Of a DNA stretch of 64,000 nucleotides, positions 43,809 through 51,711 are shown piece after piece. The notes below the pieces were generated by a model. It worked only from the letters and a program-made list of their open reading frames with translations. It did no database searches and was not told the DNA's origin. The position numbers and the translations under genes were made by a program. Source of the stretch: Actinosynnema sp042752395 (GTDB lineage: Bacteria > Actinomycetota > Actinomycetes > Mycobacteriales > Pseudonocardiaceae). The stretch is from the NCBI RefSeq assembly GCF_042752395.1, contig NZ_JBHYXZ010000025.1, positions 1 to 64,000 of the forward strand, given 5' to 3'. Every line of letters begins with the position of its first letter. Positions within the stretch are counted from its first letter, which is position 1.

Positions 43809-44063
43809 CCGACGACCACGGGCCGGGCTCCGCACGGGGCCGGCCGACCAGGGCGAGGGTGCCGCGGGCGGTGGGCGGGCTGGACTACGCGGCCAACGCC
43901 GACGCGCGGCCGGCCGGGCGGGTTTCGGCGCAGGGGCGGGGACGGTCCGGTGCGCGGCTTCCGACGAGGAGGGGCCGCAGCCGACGACGATCCGCGACCN
44001 NNNNNNNNNGCCGGGGGGGGTGGGCGCGGGTCTGGGGGCCCCCCCCCCCCCCCGCGGTCGGCG
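43809..44063. other. intergenic region with scaffold gap
   Basis: Ten Ns at 44000-44009, flanked on the right by G and C homopolymers (44011-44053). The 190 bp to the left hold no recognisable gene. The true distance between the flanking genes and whether something is missing here are unknown. Confidence 0.9.
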
Positions 44064-45560
44064 TCAGTCGGCGGGTTCGCCGGAGGGTGCGGGGAGGGTG
44101 GCCCCGAGGCGGACGGGGGTGCCGAAGTTGGGCGTGCCGTCCGGGTTCCAGGTGAACTTCTGGGCGCGGGTGGAGCGGTTCATGTCGCAGCCGCCGCCGG
44201 CGGAGTCGTTGGCGTGGTAGACGATCCAGTCCTCGGTGCCGTCGGGGGACTTGAAGAACCCGTTGTGGCCGGGGGCGTAGACGCCGTTGGCGTCGTTGCG
44301 CTGGAACACCGGGTTCGGCGACTTGGTCCAGTGCGCCCGGTTGAGCGGGTCGGTGCCGGTCAGGGTGAGCAGGCCCAGCTTGTAGTCGGGACCCCAGCAC
44401 GCGCTGGCCGAGTACACGATCATCGTGCGCCCGTTGTGGTACAGCGGCTCGGCGCCCTCGTTCACCGGCGCGGTCTGCCGCTCCCACGCCAGCGTCGGTT
44501 GGGAGATCGTGCGTCGCGCACCGCTGATGGTCCAGGGGTTGGACAGCGGGGTGATGGTCAGCGACTGCGTGCCGTCCATGGCGCTGCCCATCAGGTAGAG
44601 CCGGCCGTTGTGCTGGAGGATGCTGGGGTCCAGCTCCCACGTGCTGCCCAGGTCCGCCTTGAAGGTGTAGGGGCCCAGGGGATCGGCGCCGGCGGACTCC
44701 AGCACGTGCAGGCGTTGGGTGGGGTTGTAGTCCGGCACGTTCTGCCCGGCCACGTAGTACAGGTACCAGCGGCCGTTGATCAGGTGGAACTCCGGGGCCC
44801 ACATGTTGCAGCACCCGTTGGGCCTGCCGGCCAGGTTGAACACCACCTGGTCGGCCGCGGTGGACAGGCCCGCGAGGGTGCGGGAGCGGCGCATGGTTAT
44901 GGTGGAGTTCCAGGTGGTGGTGGCGAGGTAATAGTAGCCGTTGTGGTACTGCAGCCACGGGTCGGGGCCGTTGCGCTTGATCGGGTTGGCGAACGTCCCG
45001 GATCCCGCGCCGCCCAGCTTCACCAGCTGCCACTGCTGGTTGGCGCCGCCGGTGTCGGGCCACTGGATGACCTGCGCGCCGTCCGCGGTGGAGAAGTCCA
45101 GCACGTCCACCGCCTTGCCGCTCGCGCGGTTGAGCAATCGCACGAACCCGCCGTCGGAGTCGGCGAGCCGGAACTGCTGGCCGGTGCGGTTGGCGTCGGT
45201 GTTCTGCACCAGCCCGGCGCGGTCGGCGGTCGAGCCGAACTCCAGCACCTTGCCGCTGTGCCGCGACCTCAGCCGGTAGTACCCGCCGCCGGAGTCCACG
45301 AACTGCCACTGCTGCCACGCGCCGTCGTTGCGCGCCCACTGCACGATCGGCGCGCCGTCGTTGGTCGCCAGGTTGTAGACGTCCAACGCCTTGCCGCTGT
45401 TCCGGTTCACCAGCACGTAGGAAGCGCCGGTGTCCACCACGGCCGCGGAGGCCGCCGGTGGCACGGCCGAGGTGATCCCGCCGACGAGCGCGGCGGTGGC
45501 CATCAGGACGAGCGGGACGCGGCGTGGTGCCCGCGATCCCCTGGTGGTCGTCGTTGTCAC
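44064..45560 (-). CDS. secreted GH43 alpha-L-arabinofuranosidase with N-terminal ricin-B (CBM13) domain
   Basis: Extracellular enzyme of 498 residues. Order: signal peptide (about 1-38), ricin-type beta-trefoil lectin CBM13 (about 40-170) with three Q-W type repeats (GAWQQWQFV, NRTGQQFRLA, GANQQWQLV), then a five-bladed GH43 propeller beginning FANPIKRNGPDPWLQ, where the Asp is the expected catalytic base; MWAPEFHLINGRWYLYY and the acid-region NEGAEPLYHNG follow. Removes arabinose side chains from arabinan or arabinoxylan. GTG 45560 has GGGAGAG 6 bp upstream. A truncated arabinanase lies 35 bp before it, and LacI-type palindromes lie further upstream, so the two form one sugar-regulated unit. 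The C terminus abuts the gap region but a stop is present. Confidence 0.93.
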   Translation of the reverse strand: MTTTTTRGSRAPRRVPLVLMATAALVGGITSAVPPAASAAVVDTGASYVLVNRNSGKALDVYNLATNDGAPIVQWARNDGAWQQWQFVDSGGGYYRLRSRHSGKVLEFGSTADRAGLVQNTDANRTGQQFRLADSDGGFVRLLNRASGKAVDVLDFSTADGAQVIQWPDTGGANQQWQLVKLGGAGSGTFANPIKRNGPDPWLQYHNGYYYLATTTWNSTITMRRSRTLAGLSTAADQVVFNLAGRPNGCCNMWAPEFHLINGRWYLYYVAGQNVPDYNPTQRLHVLESAGADPLGPYTFKADLGSTWELDPSILQHNGRLYLMGSAMDGTQSLTITPLSNPWTISGARRTISQPTLAWERQTAPVNEGAEPLYHNGRTMIVYSASACWGPDYKLGLLTLTGTDPLNRAHWTKSPNPVFQRNDANGVYAPGHNGFFKSPDGTEDWIVYHANDSAGGGCDMNRSTRAQKFTWNPDGTPNFGTPVRLGATLPAPSGEPAD

Positions 45561-45595
45561 GGTGCTCTCCCTGCGTCGTTGCACGGGGGTGGTCG

Positions 45596-45838
45596 TCAGT
45601 GGACGTACGCGCCGTTGGGGAAGGCGGTGCGGTCGGTCGAGGTCTTCGGCGAGATGCCGTTCCCGGTGTGCGCGACCAGGTAGCTGCCGTCCGGGCGCTT
45701 GACCACGCTGGGGTCGTGCACGCCGATGTCGCCGGTCACGCGACCGGGCGCGGGGTAGGCCGACGCGGGCGGCGTGATCGCGACCGTCACGGCGGCCGTC
45801 GTCAACAGGGCTGTGGCGAGTTTTCTCAGTGCAGCCAC
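45596..45838 (-). pseudogene. N-terminal remnant of a GH43 endo-arabinanase
   Basis: Reading from GTG 45838 (GAGGA 6 bp upstream) gives 80 residues: a signal peptide (LATALLTTAAVTVAITPPAS) and the first blade of a GH43 arabinan endo-1,5-alpha-L-arabinosidase, GDIGVHDPSVVKRPDGSYLV with the catalytic Asp, then AHTGNGISPKTSTDRTAFPN and a stop. Such enzymes are about 320 residues or more, so some 250 are missing. Because the stop comes after a normal-looking codon series, an internal deletion, real or introduced by assembly, is likelier than gradual decay. It retains promoter, signal and ribosome site, so a short secreted peptide may still be made. Confidence 0.75.
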
Positions 45839-45904
45839 GGTGTCCTCTTCGATCGGTTGAGCGGAGCGGTGGCGGCGGCGTGGTGCGCTGTCCGGCCCGA
45901 CGGG

Positions 45905-45918
45905 CGGGAGCGCTCCCG
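45905..45918. promoter_or_regulatory. CebR-like operator upstream of the GH43 unit
   Basis: CGGGAGCGCTCCCG, a perfect palindrome differing from the CebR consensus only at the outer base pair. It lies 67 bp upstream of the first start codon of the arabinan unit. Confidence 0.75.
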
Positions 45919-45957
45919 GAACGATACGAGCCGTGATCGACGCGGGCAAGCCTGGAT

Positions 45958-45971
45958 TGTTATCGCTAACA
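45958..45971. promoter_or_regulatory. LacI-type palindrome TGTTATCGCTAACA
   Basis: Near-perfect palindrome of the GTTAnCGnTAAC class used by LacI-family regulators, about 120 bp upstream of the arabinan unit. A matching half-site GAATCGCTAACA lies at 46003-46014. Confidence 0.65.
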
Positions 45972-46077
45972 GCTGTGAGAGGGGTCGAATCGGTTCGACT
46001 CTGAATCGCTAACAACCGGCGTCATCAGGGACTATGAAGTTGCGCAACTTTCCCGAAGGCGCGCTGTGTCGATCATG

Positions 46078-46093
46078 ATGTTATCGACAACAT
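46078..46093. promoter_or_regulatory. LacI-type palindrome ATGTTATCGACAACAT
   Basis: A 16-bp palindrome with one mismatched pair, same class as the site at 45958. It lies about 240 bp upstream of the arabinan unit and may also serve an unidentified plus-strand transcript. Confidence 0.6.
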
Positions 46094-46402
46094 GAGACAC
46101 CCCCCGGTGGTGGTTGAGCGCCTTAGGTCGGCAGCGGAGATCGCCGACGGAGACGGCGGCGGCGGGGCACGGGCGGGAGGTGGAGATTCTGCGCCCGCTC
46201 GACGTGGACCCGCGGGTGGTGGTCGCCGAGCCGAGCGCCCGGTTCGGTGTGGCGCAAGGGATCCGGTCGGCGTTGGGTGCAGGGGCGCCGTCGGGTCGGG
46301 TGGCATCGCAAGGAAAGCGTCAGGTTCGCCGACGCCACGACGCGGCAGAATCGGGCCGGGCCGCGCAACGCCGTGCGGCCGCCATCGTCGGGGGAGGATC
46401 GG
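46094..46402. other. intergenic region without recognised gene
   Basis: About 310 bp of GC-rich DNA. A plus-strand open frame contains AEPSARFGVAQGIRSALG, vaguely like a helix-turn-helix, but lacks a start and any sensible context. I do not call a gene. Confidence 0.4.
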
Positions 46403-46789
46403 ATGTCGCGGGCCGCGGGGAGGTCCGCGACGTCGTTCGGCGCGGTGCTGGGTCTGGTGGCCGGGCTCTGGCTCGTGATGGCGCCGTTCGCGCTGCGCTA
46501 CCCGATGACCGGGGGTGACCTGGACCGGCAGTGGACGACCGTCCTGGCCGGCAGCGCGGTGCTGGTGTGCTCGCTGGTCCACGCCCTCGCGCCCCGGGAG
46601 ACGCCGTGGCTGCCGCTGGTGCTGCTCGCGGTCGGCGCGTGGTTGACCGTCACGCCGCAGGTGGAGGAGTACGCCGTGGCGCGTGCGGCGGCCAATGACA
46701 CGATCACGGGCGCGGTCGTGGTGCTCGCGGCGGTGATCGCGGTGATCGGGACGGTGGTGGCACGCGCGCACCGTGACCGGACGTCCTGA
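46403..46789 (+). CDS. small four-helix membrane protein (SPW-repeat-like)
   Basis: Membrane protein of 128 residues with four hydrophobic helices. The N-terminal helix reads GLVAGLWLVMAPFALRY and a later one LLAVGAWLTVTPQVEEY; this [L/G]xWL...P/T P pattern in two copies resembles SPW-repeat membrane proteins. GGGGAGGAT precedes ATG 46403 by 4-5 bp. Function unknown. It precedes the osmoprotectant operon by 194 bp and may be independent. Confidence 0.75.
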   Translation: MSRAAGRSATSFGAVLGLVAGLWLVMAPFALRYPMTGGDLDRQWTTVLAGSAVLVCSLVHALAPRETPWLPLVLLAVGAWLTVTPQVEEYAVARAAANDTITGAVVVLAAVIAVIGTVVARAHRDRTS

Positions 46790-46983
46790 GCGTTCGTCAA
46801 CTCGAGTGAATCGTCGGGTGTTCGTCAGGTGTGATCCCGTCGCGGTGGGCCACGATGGGGTCTCATGTTGTGCTCTGAGCGGCCGGTGACGCCGCACGTC
46901 CGCCGTCGACGCCACGTTCTGTCCGAAGTAGACGGAGGCCGTCCGCGGGGACGGCTCCGGCCCGAGCGGTCCGGGGTGGTGCG

Positions 46984-47634
46984 GTGAGCTTCTTCGACTT
47001 CGTCGCCGACCGGTGGCACCGCCTGGCGGTCGAGGCCCTGTTGCACGTCAGCGCCGTGGTGCAGTGCTCACTGATGGCCGCGCTGCTCGGCGTGGCGATC
47101 GGGGTCGCGGTGTACCGCAGCACGCTCGGGTCGGCCGCCGCCACGGCGTTGACCGGCGCGGTGCTCACGATCCCGTCGTTCGCACTGCTCGGCCTGCTGA
47201 TCCCGGTGCTGGGCCTGGGCGTGCAGCCGACCGTGGTCGCGCTGGTGCTGTACGGGCTGCTGCCCGTGGTGCGCAACACGATCGTCGGCCTCGGCGGCGT
47301 CGACCACGCGGTGCGCGACGCGGCGCGCGGCATCGGGATGAGCCGCGTGGGCGTGCTGGCCCGGGTCGAGCTGCGGCTCGCGTGGCCCGCGATCCTCGCC
47401 GGCGTCCGCGTCGCCACGCAGATGCTGATGGGCATCGCCGCGATCGCCGCCTACGCCCGGGGCCCCGGTCTCGGCGTGGAGATCTTCGCCGGGCTCACCA
47501 GGGCCGGCAGCGCGAACGCGACCAACCAGGCCGTCGCCGGGACGCTCGGCATCGTCGTCCTCGCGCTGGTCCTGGACGGGATCTTCGCGGTCATCGGCCG
47601 GTACACCGTCTCCAGGGGGATCCGTGGCCAGTGA
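46984..47634 (+). CDS. osmoprotectant ABC transporter permease (OpuCB-like)
   Basis: Membrane subunit of 216 residues with five to six helices and the ABC permease loop VRDAARGIGMSRVGVLARVE, matching glycine betaine/choline/carnitine uptake permeases of the OpuC/ProW family. IPSFALLGLLIPVLGLG and ARGPGLGVEIFAGL are typical. First gene of a four-gene operon; its GTG follows a GC-rich leader, and its 3' end overlaps the ATPase gene by 11 bp. It pairs with the second permease downstream to form the channel. Confidence 0.92.
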   Translation: MSFFDFVADRWHRLAVEALLHVSAVVQCSLMAALLGVAIGVAVYRSTLGSAAATALTGAVLTIPSFALLGLLIPVLGLGVQPTVVALVLYGLLPVVRNTIVGLGGVDHAVRDAARGIGMSRVGVLARVELRLAWPAILAGVRVATQMLMGIAAIAAYARGPGLGVEIFAGLTRAGSANATNQAVAGTLGIVVLALVLDGIFAVIGRYTVSRGIRGQ

Positions 47635-48736
47635 GATCGAACTCGTCGAGGTGACCAAGCGCTACCCCGGCGTGGCGACGCCCGCCGTGGAGTCGGTCAG
47701 CCTGACCGTCCCGGCGGGGGAGACGGTGGTGCTCGTCGGTCCGTCGGGGTGCGGCAAGACCACCACCATGCGGATGATCAACCGGTTGATCGAGCCGACG
47801 TCCGGCCGGATCACCATCGACGGCCGCGACACCAGGTCGCTCGACCCGGACCGGCTGCGCCGCGGCATCGGGTACGCCATCCAGCAGGCCGGGCTGTTCC
47901 CGCACCTGACGGTCGGCCAGAACGTCGGCGCGGTGCCGCGCCTGCTGGGCTGGAGCCGCACCAGGGTCGCCGAGCGGGTGGACGGGATGCTCGACCTGGT
48001 CGGGCTCGACCCGGCCGCGTTCCGCGACCGCTACCCGCGACAGCTCTCCGGCGGCCAGCAGCAGCGCGTCGGCGTCGCCCGCGCCCTGGCCGCCGACCCT
48101 CCGGTGCTGCTGATGGACGAGCCGTTCGGCGCGGTGGACCCCATCACGCGCGGCAACCTGCAGGACGAGCTGCTGCGGCTGCAGGCGGAGCTGCGCAAGA
48201 CGATCGTGTTCGTCACGCACGACTTCGACGAGGCGGTGAAGGTCGGCGACCGGATCGCCGTGCTGGGACCGCGGTCGGCGGTGCTCCAGTACGACACACC
48301 CGAGGCGATCCTGGCCAACCCGGCGGACGAGACGGTCGCCGGGTTCGTCGGCGCGGGCGCGTCGCTCAAGCAGCTCCGGCTGCGCCGGGTCCGCGAGGTG
48401 GAGCTGGGCCGGGCGTTGACCGCGTCGGTGGACGACGAGCCGGCCGAGGTCGGCCGCCGGCTGGCGGAGGCCGGCCGGGCGCACGCGCTGCTGCTGGACG
48501 CCCGCGAGCGGCCGGTGAGCTGGGTGCGCGCGGCCGACCCGAGGCAGCGGCGGCCCGTCGGCGGCTCCGTGACGCTCCAGTCGACGCTCCAGGACGCCCT
48601 GGAGGCCATCCTCACCGAGGGCGGCACGGCCGTCGTCACCGGCGCGCGTGGCGAGTACGTCGGCGTGGTGGAGATGGACGCGGTGATCGACACCGTGCGG
48701 AAGCTGCGCGACGACCGCGCGGAGGTGACCCGGTGA
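47624..48736 (+). CDS. opuCA: osmoprotectant ABC transporter ATP-binding protein with CBS domains
   Basis: ATPase of 370 residues. Seen: Walker A GPSGCGKTT, Q-loop QQAGLFPHL, signature LSGGQQQR, Walker B VLLMDEPFGAVDP and H-loop THD. After the ATPase core, residues about 260-370 contain two CBS-like segments (RLAEAGRAHALLLDARERPV and LEAILTEGGTAVVTGARGEY), which in OpuA/OpuC ATPases sense ionic strength. The GTG start lies inside the preceding permease gene and the stop overlaps the next start (GTGA), so all four genes are translationally coupled. Confidence 0.95.
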   Translation: MASEIELVEVTKRYPGVATPAVESVSLTVPAGETVVLVGPSGCGKTTTMRMINRLIEPTSGRITIDGRDTRSLDPDRLRRGIGYAIQQAGLFPHLTVGQNVGAVPRLLGWSRTRVAERVDGMLDLVGLDPAAFRDRYPRQLSGGQQQRVGVARALAADPPVLLMDEPFGAVDPITRGNLQDELLRLQAELRKTIVFVTHDFDEAVKVGDRIAVLGPRSAVLQYDTPEAILANPADETVAGFVGAGASLKQLRLRRVREVELGRALTASVDDEPAEVGRRLAEAGRAHALLLDARERPVSWVRAADPRQRRPVGGSVTLQSTLQDALEAILTEGGTAVVTGARGEYVGVVEMDAVIDTVRKLRDDRAEVTR

Positions 48737-49482
48737 CCCGCGCGGCCGGCTCGCGGTCCGAGCGGTTCCGCCTGTGGGCGCAGCCGGTCGCCGTCGTGGT
48801 GCTCGTGGGCGGGGTGCTCGCCTGGGCGTTCACCCGCGACCTCGACTCGATCGAGCGGCAGAGCCTCACCGTGCCCGCACTCGCGTCGGCGACCTGGGAC
48901 CACCTGGTGATCAGCCTCGTGGTGACCGCGCTGGTGCTGGTGGTGGCGGTGCCGCTGGGCGTCGTGCTCACCCGGCGGTGGGCCCGCCGGGCGGCCCCGG
49001 TGTTCCTCGCCGTCGCCACGATCGGCCAGGCGTCGCCCGCGGTCGGGATCCTGGTGCTGTTCTTCCTGGTGTCCGGCCTGGAAGGGCTGTGGGCGGCGGT
49101 GCTGCCGATCGCGTTCTACACGCTGCTGCCGGTGCTGCGGAACACGGTGGTGGGCCTGCGGGGCGTCGACCCGGCCCTGGTGGACGCGGGGCGGGGCATC
49201 GGCATGTCCGCGGGCGCGGTGCTGCGCCGGATCGAGCTGCCGCTGGCCGTGCCGCTGATCCTGGCCGGGGCGCGGACCGCTCTGGTGCACGCGGTCGGCG
49301 TCGCCACTCTCGCGGTGTTCGTCAACGGCGGCGGCCTGGGCCTGCTGATCGACACCGGCTACAAGCTCGCGCGCCTGCCCGTACTGGTCACGGGCGCGGT
49401 GCTGGCGGTCGGCCTGGCGCTGCTGGTGGACTGGCTCGGCGCGGTGGCCGAGATGTGCCTCGGGCCGAAAGGGCTGCGGTGA
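48733..49482 (+). CDS. osmoprotectant ABC transporter permease, second (OpuCD-like)
   Basis: Permease of 249 residues. One N-terminal helix (VAVVVLVGGVLAWAF) is followed by a five-helix core with DAGRGIGMSAGAVLRRIELP, the ATPase-contact loop, and NGGGLGLLIDTGY. It is homologous to the first permease of the operon (both carry VVRNTIVGL/VLRNTVVGL and RGIGMS) and forms a heterodimer with it. GTGA overlaps at both ends. Its N-terminal helix is extra compared with the first permease. Confidence 0.92.
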   Translation: MTRAAGSRSERFRLWAQPVAVVVLVGGVLAWAFTRDLDSIERQSLTVPALASATWDHLVISLVVTALVLVVAVPLGVVLTRRWARRAAPVFLAVATIGQASPAVGILVLFFLVSGLEGLWAAVLPIAFYTLLPVLRNTVVGLRGVDPALVDAGRGIGMSAGAVLRRIELPLAVPLILAGARTALVHAVGVATLAVFVNGGGLGLLIDTGYKLARLPVLVTGAVLAVGLALLVDWLGAVAEMCLGPKGLR

Positions 49483-50450
49483 ACCGGCGGGCGGCGGTGC
49501 TCGTGGCGGCGGCCGTGCTGGCGTCGGGCTGCGGGTTGGAATCGTCCTTCGCGCTGCCGTTCCAGGTGGGGCCCGGTTCGATCCGCCCGGTGCCGGAGCT
49601 GGCCGGCGTGGAGATCGCGGTGGGCTCCAAGGACTTCACCGAGAACCAGGTGCTCGGCTACGTCGCCGAGGTCGCGCTGGCCGCCGCGGGCGCGGAGGTG
49701 CGCGACATGACCAACATCCAGGGCTCCAACAGCTCGCGGCAGGCGTTGCTGTCCGGTGACATCGACCTGTCGTGGGACTACACCGGCACCGGGTGGATCA
49801 GCTACCTGGGCAACACCGAGCCGATCCCGGACGAGCGCGCCCAGTTCGAGGCGGTGCGCGACGCCGACCTGGCCCGCAACGGCCTGCGCTGGCTGGAGCA
49901 CTCGGCGGTCGACAACACCTACGCGTTCGCCGTCACCGGGTCCTACGCCCGCGAGCACGGCCTGCGGACCACGTCGGACATGGTGGCGTTGATCCGGCAG
50001 GACCCGGCGCGGGGCGTGTTCTGCCTGGAGACCGAGTTCGCCGGCCGGGACGACGGGTTCCCCGGCGTGGCCGCCGCCTACGGCTTCGACCCCCGTGCGA
50101 CGCAGGTCAAGACGTTCGGCATCGGCACGATCTACACCGCGATCTCGACCGGGCTGTGCGACTTCGGCGAGGTGTTCACCACCGACGGGCGCATCCGCGC
50201 GCTGGACCTGGTGGTGCTGGAGGACGACCGGAACTTCTTCCCCCGGTACAACGCCGCCGTCGTGCTGCGGCAGGAGTTCCACGAGGCGCACCCGGAGGTG
50301 GCCCGCGTGCTGGCCCCCGTCACCGCCGCGCTGGACAACGACACCATCCGCGCCCTCAACGCCGAGGTCGACGTCGACGGCCGCGACCCGGCCGCGGTCG
50401 CCCGCGACTGGATGGTCCGGGAGGGCTTCGTCACCGTGCCGTCCGGCTGA
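49479..50450 (+). CDS. osmoprotectant-binding lipoprotein (OpuCC-like)
   Basis: Substrate-binding protein of 323 residues. The signal LVAAAVLASGCG holds a lipobox with the acylated Cys18. The mature protein follows the OpuAC/ProX fold: VEIAVGSKDFTENQVLGYVA, SGDIDLSWDYTGTGW and FYPRYNAA-like FFPRYNAAVVLRQEF. It delivers betaine, choline or similar quaternary compounds to the channel. Start GTG overlaps the preceding stop by 4 bp. It is the last gene; tandem 28-bp repeats follow about 60 bp later. Confidence 0.94.
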   Translation: MNRRAAVLVAAAVLASGCGLESSFALPFQVGPGSIRPVPELAGVEIAVGSKDFTENQVLGYVAEVALAAAGAEVRDMTNIQGSNSSRQALLSGDIDLSWDYTGTGWISYLGNTEPIPDERAQFEAVRDADLARNGLRWLEHSAVDNTYAFAVTGSYAREHGLRTTSDMVALIRQDPARGVFCLETEFAGRDDGFPGVAAAYGFDPRATQVKTFGIGTIYTAISTGLCDFGEVFTTDGRIRALDLVVLEDDRNFFPRYNAAVVLRQEFHEAHPEVARVLAPVTAALDNDTIRALNAEVDVDGRDPAAVARDWMVREGFVTVPSG

Positions 50451-50511
50451 ACGGCCCGGACCAGGGCGGTTCCCGGGTCGGGCGGCGGCGCGGTGCCGTG
50501 GGCTGCGGGCG

Positions 50512-50660
50512 CTCGGGCGTGGTGCCTCAGACCACTCAAGCGTGGTGCTGTGGGTTGCCGCGCTCAAGCGTGGTGCTGCGGGTTGCCGCGCTCGGGCGTG
50601 GTGCTGTGGGTTGCCGCGCTCGGGCGTGGTGCTGTGGGTTGCCGCGCTCGGGCGTGGTGC
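50512..50660. repeat. 28-bp tandem repeats downstream of the Opu operon
   Basis: Units beginning CTCGGGCGTGGTGCTGTGGG or CTCAAGCGTGGTGCTGTGGG start at 50535, 50563, 50591, 50619 and 50647 (the last is partial), with a degenerate copy at 50512. The spacing is exactly 28 bp between full units, without spacers. The array lies between the convergent lipoprotein and SRPBCC genes and ends 23 bp before the latter's stop codon. Confidence 0.9.
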
Positions 50661-50682
50661 CCCGGCCGCCCGCGCGGGGCCG

Positions 50683-51108
50683 CTACGTCGGCGGCACCAG
50701 CAGGGAGCGGGGTGGGGTGCCCCGTTCCGCGCCGACCACCTCGACGAGCGCTTCGAGGGCGCGGGCCAGCCAGGCGTCCAGGCGGGGCGCGGGCAGCCCG
50801 GCGGGACCCGTCAGGCGGACGGTGACCGCGCTGCGGCCCGGTGCGACGCGCAGCACCTGGAGCGCGCCCACGTAGGTGGGCGCGGACCGGCTGCCCCAGT
50901 CGATCCGCAGCTTGTCCCAGTCGACGGCGACGCGGCGCTCGACGACCTCCTCGCCCAGCCACAGCCGCACCAGGTGCGGGCCGTACCGCTCGACCTCCAC
51001 GCCCGCCGGCAGCCAGGTCGACAGGTGCTCCACGTCGGTGACGACGTCGAACACCACCTCGGCGTCCGCCGGGACGGACGCGGTGCGCTCCGCGAACGCC
51101 ATCCTCAC
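50683..51108 (-). CDS. SRPBCC-family protein
   Basis: About 141 residues with the START/Bet v1-like fold: DAEVVFDVVTDVEHLSTWLP at the N terminus, VDWDKLRIDWGSR in the middle, LEALVEVVGAE in the C-terminal helix. Bacterial SRPBCC proteins bind hydrophobic ligands or act as polyketide cyclases. GTG 51108 overlaps the stop of the upstream three-helix gene by 4 bp; ATG 51102 is the alternative. The two form a coupled pair of unknown function. Confidence 0.83.
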   Translation of the reverse strand: MRMAFAERTASVPADAEVVFDVVTDVEHLSTWLPAGVEVERYGPHLVRLWLGEEVVERRVAVDWDKLRIDWGSRSAPTYVGALQVLRVAPGRSAVTVRLTGPAGLPAPRLDAWLARALEALVEVVGAERGTPPRSLLVPPT

Positions 51109-51320
51109 GTCCGCGCCGTGATCATGGCGTCGAGCCGGTGCCGGGCGAGGCGGTGCAGCATGTCCGCCAGCGCCTCCGACTGGATCCGGCCCTCCAGGTC
51201 GAGCCGGGCGTCGGCGACGGTGCGCGCCACCGTGCTCCGCGGCACCCGCCCGCCGAACTGCGCGGCGAGCGCGCTGACGGTATCCCGGCACAAGGGGTCC
51301 TGCTCGTGGTGGTCGATCAC
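51105..51320 (-). CDS. three-helix bundle dimerization-domain small protein
   Basis: A 71-residue helical protein (ALAAQFGGRVPRSTVARTVA, ALADMLHRLARHRLDAMI) resembling the small three-helix dimerization domains found alone or at the N terminus of actinobacterial phosphatases and regulators. GTG 51320 has GAGGAG 7 bp upstream. It ends inside the SRPBCC start (GTGA). Function unknown; possibly a protein-interaction module. Confidence 0.7.
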   Translation of the reverse strand: MIDHHEQDPLCRDTVSALAAQFGGRVPRSTVARTVADARLDLEGRIQSEALADMLHRLARHRLDAMITART

Positions 51321-51427
51321 GCGCACTCCTCGATCCCTTCTCGGCTCCTCATTCCATCGTCCGGGAAACCGCAGGTGGACGACCTGACATGTATCTGACG
51401 AAACCACACGTTCGCGGGTCGCGGCGC

Positions 51428-51475
51428 GATCGCAAGCTGACCGCAAGGTGCATCGGCGCGGTTTGCGGCCAGAGT
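51428..51475 (+). promoter_or_regulatory. SARP-type promoter: 11-bp-spaced direct repeat and -10 box
   Basis: GATCGCAAGCTGACCGCAAG (51428-51447) contains two GCAAG words exactly 11 bp apart, the periodicity of SARP-regulator sites. A -10-like CAGAGT (51470-51475) begins 27 bp after the second repeat. The arrangement recurs with the same spacing at 51976-52023. A start of transcription near 51482 would place ATG 51485 almost at the 5' end of the mRNA. Confidence 0.6.
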
Positions 51476-51516
51476 GGTCACGCGATGACGAACCACCCAC
51501 CACGAGAACACCGGGC

Positions 51517-51711
51517 GTGACCGCGATCCCCGCGGCACGGGGCTCGACCGCGCTCGTGCTCATCTGCGACCACTGCGGTCGCGTGTTCGAGGACCGGGTC
51601 GTGCACACGGTGTGGCGACTGCTCTGGACCCACGCGGTCGCCCACGGGTGGTGCGGGCGGGACCGCGCGGTCGGACCCCACTGCTGCGCCCGCTGCGCCG
51701 GGGAAGCGTGA
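51517..51711 (+). CDS. small cysteine-rich (CxxC) protein, unknown function
   Basis: From GTG 51517 the product is 64 residues: ALVLICDHCGRVFEDR with a CxxC pair, a His/Trp-rich middle, and GPHCCARCAGEA with CCxxC at the end. The two Cys pairs suggest a zinc ribbon. A short frame of 11 codons from ATG 51485 ends with TGA overlapping this GTG, so it may be translated by coupling from a near-leaderless mRNA. ATG 51448 is an alternative start but lies upstream of the proposed -10. It is expressed divergently from the three-helix gene. Confidence 0.55.
   Translation: MTAIPAARGSTALVLICDHCGRVFEDRVVHTVWRLLWTHAVAHGWCGRDRAVGPHCCARCAGEA

Noticed and set aside
46114..46518. Possible helix-turn-helix fragment (REVEILRPLDVDPRVVVAEP)
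   Set aside because: Too weak a resemblance to LuxR-type domains, no start codon context, and it overlaps the better-supported membrane protein gene.
50512..50660. CRISPR array
   Set aside because: The 28-bp units are directly tandem with no unique spacers, and no cas genes are present.
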